Below, in pieces: positions 60,861 to 64,000 of a stretch of 64,000 bases of DNA. The notes under the pieces were generated by a model. The model worked only from the letters and a program-made list of their open reading frames with translations, was not told where the DNA came from and did not search any database. Position 1 is the stretch's first letter. Each line of letters opens with the position of its first letter. The position numbers and the translations under genes are program-made. Source of the stretch: Cytophagales bacterium UBA2561 (GTDB lineage: Bacteria; Bacteroidota; Bacteroidia; Cytophagales; Thermoflexibacteraceae); the NCBI GenBank assembly GCA_002340355.1, contig DDLX01000028.1, positions 682,001-746,000 of the forward strand, in the 5' to 3' direction.

Positions 60861-63800
60861 ATGCTACAAAATTATTATGTTTTACGAAGTTTTTGGATAA
60901 TTATTGGGTTATTCTGTCCATTATGGGTCATTGCCAATGAAGCCAATTCTTCAACTGAACCACCTTCCTCTGATACGAAATCTCATTCCAAATCAGAAAC
61001 TTCTACTAAACGCTGGGCAGATACTACTCCTCCAAGCATATTGAAGTGTGTAGCTGATCAGAGTCTGACTGCAGGAGCGGGGTGTACAGGGGCGACATTA
61101 CCAAAGTATCTACTTGATCCTACGGATGTTTCAGATGATACGGATGGATATAGTAACTTAACTTTCGTACAATCACCCAAAGAAGGAAAAACACTTATGC
61201 CTGGTGTATATGAAGTATTCATTACAGTATCTGACCAAGCTGGTAATTCCTCAAATTGTAGTTTTAAATTAACAGTAGCTTCGGAATGGGCAAAGTCATT
61301 AGAAGGTGAAAGAGTAGCCTGTGAAAATCAGGTGATAGAATATTATCATAAGCCTCCACATCGTTTAGGCAGTTCTTATGCTTGGGTAATTACAAATGGA
61401 ACATTAGTGAGTACTTCAAATGGAGGGAAAAGAGCGCAAGTTCGATGGAATGCAGGTGTTACTTCGGGCAAAGTTGAGATTAAAGAAAGTACTTCAGCAC
61501 GTTGTGGAAGCACAACATTAGATAGTCATTTAGATGTAACGATAACAAAACTTGCTCCGCCCACTATTACAGGAGACTTTTCTTTAGGATGCCCTACGGC
61601 TACTGGAAACTATAATATAGTTGGTGCATCATCGGGATATAATTACGACTGGAAAATTCTAGATGCTTCATTTGTAGCTGGAGCTTCTACTCGATCAGGA
61701 GCTTCCGTAACTATTCCTTGGCAAAAACAAGGGCAAGTTATTATGCAAATTGATGAAACATCACCAAGTGGTTGTCTAACTACTCAGTTTGTCACCGTAA
61801 CACTTGGTGCAGATACACAAAAGCCCATTTATAGCCAAGCTTGCCCTTCGGACATTACACGGGCTACCTCTGGAGCTAGTACAGTTTCGGTTACTTGGAC
61901 AGAACCCGCAGCCGTAGATAATTGTGGCTCAGTTAATGTTACGAAAAGTCATTCATCAGGAGATAATTTTCCAATTGGCTTTACAACGGTTACCTATGAA
62001 TTTGAGGATGGAGCGGGTAATACACGAATTTGTCAATTTCAAGTTAGAATAGGCGATTTCGAAAAACCCACAGTGAATAATTGTCCTACTTCTGATTATG
62101 TCGTAACTACTTCAAGTTGTAGTCCTATTGTGGTTGATTATTCTTCTGTATTGCCTACTTCTTCGGATTATTCTGATAATTCAGGAACAGTAATTGTTAT
62201 TCCTGACCCCACTCATCCAAGTGGAGATACTTTTGAGGTTGGTAAATCCCAAACCGTTACTTATCGTTATGAAGATCCTTCAGGAAATTTTAGAAATTGT
62301 TCATTCAACGTAGTAGTAAAAGAAACGGAAAAGCCAATATTAAATAGTGGTTCGTGTCCTCCTGATTTTACAGTGAATACGGATGCTGGGAAAAATTATG
62401 CAACACTTATCTATACCAATCCTTCAGGTTCAGATAATTGTGGAACTGTACTATTAAGCCGAAAAAAAGGGAAGAAGGGAGATGGAACACAAAGAATTAC
62501 GATAGGTTCAAATGGTAGAGCAATTCATGAAGTAGAATACGAAATTAAAGACCCTTCGAACAATATAGCAGATGATGTTTGCAGTTTTAGGGTTACGGTA
62601 GTAGACAACGAAAAGCCAACTTTAAATTTACCAAGTGATATCTTCCTGACAGCAAATAGTAGTTGTCAAGCTATAGCTACTTATACCGTTTCAGCCACCG
62701 ATAATCATCAAATTGCTTCGGGATATCCGAAATTAACTTCTGGAAACTCAACTGCTTCAGGACAAGCTTTTTCTTTGGGTTATACGACTATTAGCTATGA
62801 AGCTAAGGATAAAAAAGGAAATGTCACCACAGGTTCTTTTCAGGTAATTGTCGAAGATAAAATGCCTCCAAATATACCTACTTTAGCAGATGTTACAGCA
62901 GACTCAGATTTAGGAAAATGTGGGGCAATTGTTTCGTGGACATTACCCAGTATTACGGACAACTGTGGCGGAGCTATCCAAATCACGAGGGTTGATGCAA
63001 ATACCAGCTTGGATTCGGGGGATGAATTTCCCGCAGGTACAACTGAAATTAAATATAAATTTAAGGATGCAAGAGGTAATTTTATTGAGCAAGGATTCAA
63101 TGTGATTGTAACAGACAAAGAACCTCCTATTTTTACAAAGTGTCCCTCTAACATCACGGTCGAGGCTACAACGAACTGTGATGCCTCAGTAGATTTTAAA
63201 GTTGAAACGAGTGACAACTGTACCACAACTTTAACCCAACTCCAAGGTTTTCCATCAGGCTCTGTTTTCCCTGTAGGTACGACAGACATGACTTTTAAGG
63301 TTGAAGATCCTTCAGGAAACTTTACAACTTGTCAATTTACAGTTACAGTTATCGATAAAATTCCTCCCTTTGTCAGTGTTCCACCACATATTACTGTAAA
63401 TGCTACAGATAACTCATGTGGAACAAAAGTACGTTATGTTTTCCCTGAATTTTCAGATAATTGTACTAATAAGTCCGATATGACTGTGGAAATTACGAGC
63501 GGTATAGGAGTTGGCATATATCCTGCGAATACCTTAAATCAAACTTTTGACTTTGCAGTGGGAACGACTATTCAAGAGTTCAAAGTAACTGACCAAGCAG
63601 GGAATTTCACTAAAAGTAGTTTTTCGATAACTGTAGAAGATGGTGAAACGCCCAGCTTTACGAGCTGTCCAAATGATATTACTGTATTTTTATCTGCCAA
63701 TTCAAATCAATGTGGAGCAATCGTAAATTATGAAATTCCAAAAGGTACAGATAATTGTGGTTCTACTGTGGGATTTGTAACTGGTTTACCAAGTGGATCA

Positions 63801-64000
63801 GAATTTCCAACAGGTCGGACGCACGTAGAATATGCAATTATGGATGCTGTAGGAAATGCACTTACTTGTGAATTTGAAGTTCGTGTTCTTGATGCTATTC
63901 CTCCAGTTTTAGAATGTCCAGAGGATGTATTTCTAACTGCTGATAAAGACAAATGTAATATCGAATATCGCTATGAAATAAAAGCCTCTGATAATTGTGG
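60861..64000 (+). CDS. Giant surface protein with HYR repeats, start only
   Basis: Open from the ATG at 60861 through the end of the window (at least 1046 residues; no stop). Signal peptide about residues 1-26 (LRSFWIIIGLFCPLWVIA). After a Ser/Thr/Lys-rich stretch come one HYR-like module, two PKD/Ig-like modules (about 130-325), and then a series of HYR (hyalin) repeats of about 80 residues, each with a P-P/K-P start, CPxDI, DNCG and a final xFxVxVxD strand; about nine begin within the window. HYR repeats are extracellular adhesion modules. Bacteroidota proteins of this kind usually end in a T9SS domain, not visible here. Conserved Cys pairs suggest disulphides. Confidence 0.85.
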   Translation, partial: MLQNYYVLRSFWIIIGLFCPLWVIANEANSSTEPPSSDTKSHSKSETSTKRWADTTPPSILKCVADQSLTAGAGCTGATLPKYLLDPTDVSDDTDGYSNLTFVQSPKEGKTLMPGVYEVFITVSDQAGNSSNCSFKLTVASEWAKSLEGERVACENQVIEYYHKPPHRLGSSYAWVITNGTLVSTSNGGKRAQVRWNAGVTSGKVEIKESTSARCGSTTLDSHLDVTITKLAPPTITGDFSLGCPTATGNYNIVGASSGYNYDWKILDASFVAGASTRSGASVTIPWQKQGQVIMQIDETSPSGCLTTQFVTVTLGADTQKPIYSQACPSDITRATSGASTVSVTWTEPAAVDNCGSVNVTKSHSSGDNFPIGFTTVTYEFEDGAGNTRICQFQVRIGDFEKPTVNNCPTSDYVVTTSSCSPIVVDYSSVLPTSSDYSDNSGTVIVIPDPTHPSGDTFEVGKSQTVTYRYEDPSGNFRNCSFNVVVKETEKPILNSGSCPPDFTVNTDAGKNYATLIYTNPSGSDNCGTVLLSRKKGKKGDGTQRITIGSNGRAIHEVEYEIKDPSNNIADDVCSFRVTVVDNEKPTLNLPSDIFLTANSSCQAIATYTVSATDNHQIASGYPKLTSGNSTASGQAFSLGYTTISYEAKDKKGNVTTGSFQVIVEDKMPPNIPTLADVTADSDLGKCGAIVSWTLPSITDNCGGAIQITRVDANTSLDSGDEFPAGTTEIKYKFKDARGNFIEQGFNVIVTDKEPPIFTKCPSNITVEATTNCDASVDFKVETSDNCTTTLTQLQGFPSGSVFPVGTTDMTFKVEDPSGNFTTCQFTVTVIDKIPPFVSVPPHITVNATDNSCGTKVRYVFPEFSDNCTNKSDMTVEITSGIGVGIYPANTLNQTFDFAVGTTIQEFKVTDQAGNFTKSSFSITVEDGETPSFTSCPNDITVFLSANSNQCGAIVNYEIPKGTDNCGSTVGFVTGLPSGSEFPTGRTHVEYAIMDAVGNALTCEFEVRVLDAIPPVLECPEDVFLTADKDKCNIEYRYEIKASDNC

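Noticed and set aside
62840..63952. Minus-strand frames within the HYR gene
   Set aside because: The plus strand is continuously open with repeated HYR motifs; the other-strand frames reflect repeat codon bias.
1..64000. CRISPR arrays and tRNA or rRNA genes
   Set aside because: No regularly spaced repeats, no cloverleaf-like sequences with CCA-type ends and no rRNA signature stretches were seen in the gaps.

Overview
The window is AT-rich chromosomal DNA from a member of the Bacteroidota, most likely of the order Cytophagales. The evidence is a TonB-linked outer-membrane beta-barrel receptor, a type IX secretion C-terminal sorting domain, HYR- and PKD-rich surface proteins, SpoIIE phosphatases and GAF sensors with long coiled coils, paired type III and type II glutamine synthetases, DUF4403, and candidate promoters of the Bacteroidota TTG/TAnnTTTG type. 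Gene starts generally lack Shine-Dalgarno sequences. No rRNA, tRNA or CRISPR array was seen. The first and last genes run off the window.

Layout. 1-8.8 kb: end of a TonB-type receptor and a PepSY-type membrane protein whose 3' end looks frameshifted, then a SirB1-like protein, small envelope proteins, an XRE-cupin regulator, a YtxH protein and tRNA/aromatic metabolism genes (queA, miaE, aroE). 9-14.7 kb: three consecutive SpoIIE phosphatases with different membrane sensors; two carry a CxxCH heme-type motif. 14.8-31 kb: mostly housekeeping (kptA, alr, an aldo-keto reductase, protoporphyrinogen oxidase, an SGNH lipoprotein, an M61 peptidase, menB, a DUF4403 lipoprotein, rlmB, a penicillin acylase family enzyme, lepB). 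31-43.4 kb: a large secreted subtilase with PKD domains, a SpoIIAA-like protein abutting pbpC, a GAF sensor, a PAS histidine kinase and an HNH-like/AP2 protein. 43.7-53 kb: ald, hsp20, adk, maf, divergent glnN (GSIII) and GSII, pheS and a lytic transglycosylase.

53-59.4 kb is the accessory island. A probable operon encodes a C5-cytosine methyltransferase, an amino-methyltransferase and a TdeIII-family restriction endonuclease. Next to it are two paralogous modules. Each has two tandemly duplicated small XRE regulators facing one small helical protein of unknown function, and in the first the divergent promoter is bracketed by a perfect inverted repeat. A 132-bp palindromic TA-flanked element closes the island. 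This two-module arrangement is my best candidate for an undescribed system. After it come a class III aminotransferase and the start of a very large HYR-repeat surface protein.

Several short non-coding palindromic elements that look like MITEs lie in the intergenic gaps (about 3.1, 17.9, 29.2 and 59.2 kb). Many convergent gene pairs share bidirectional hairpin terminators.
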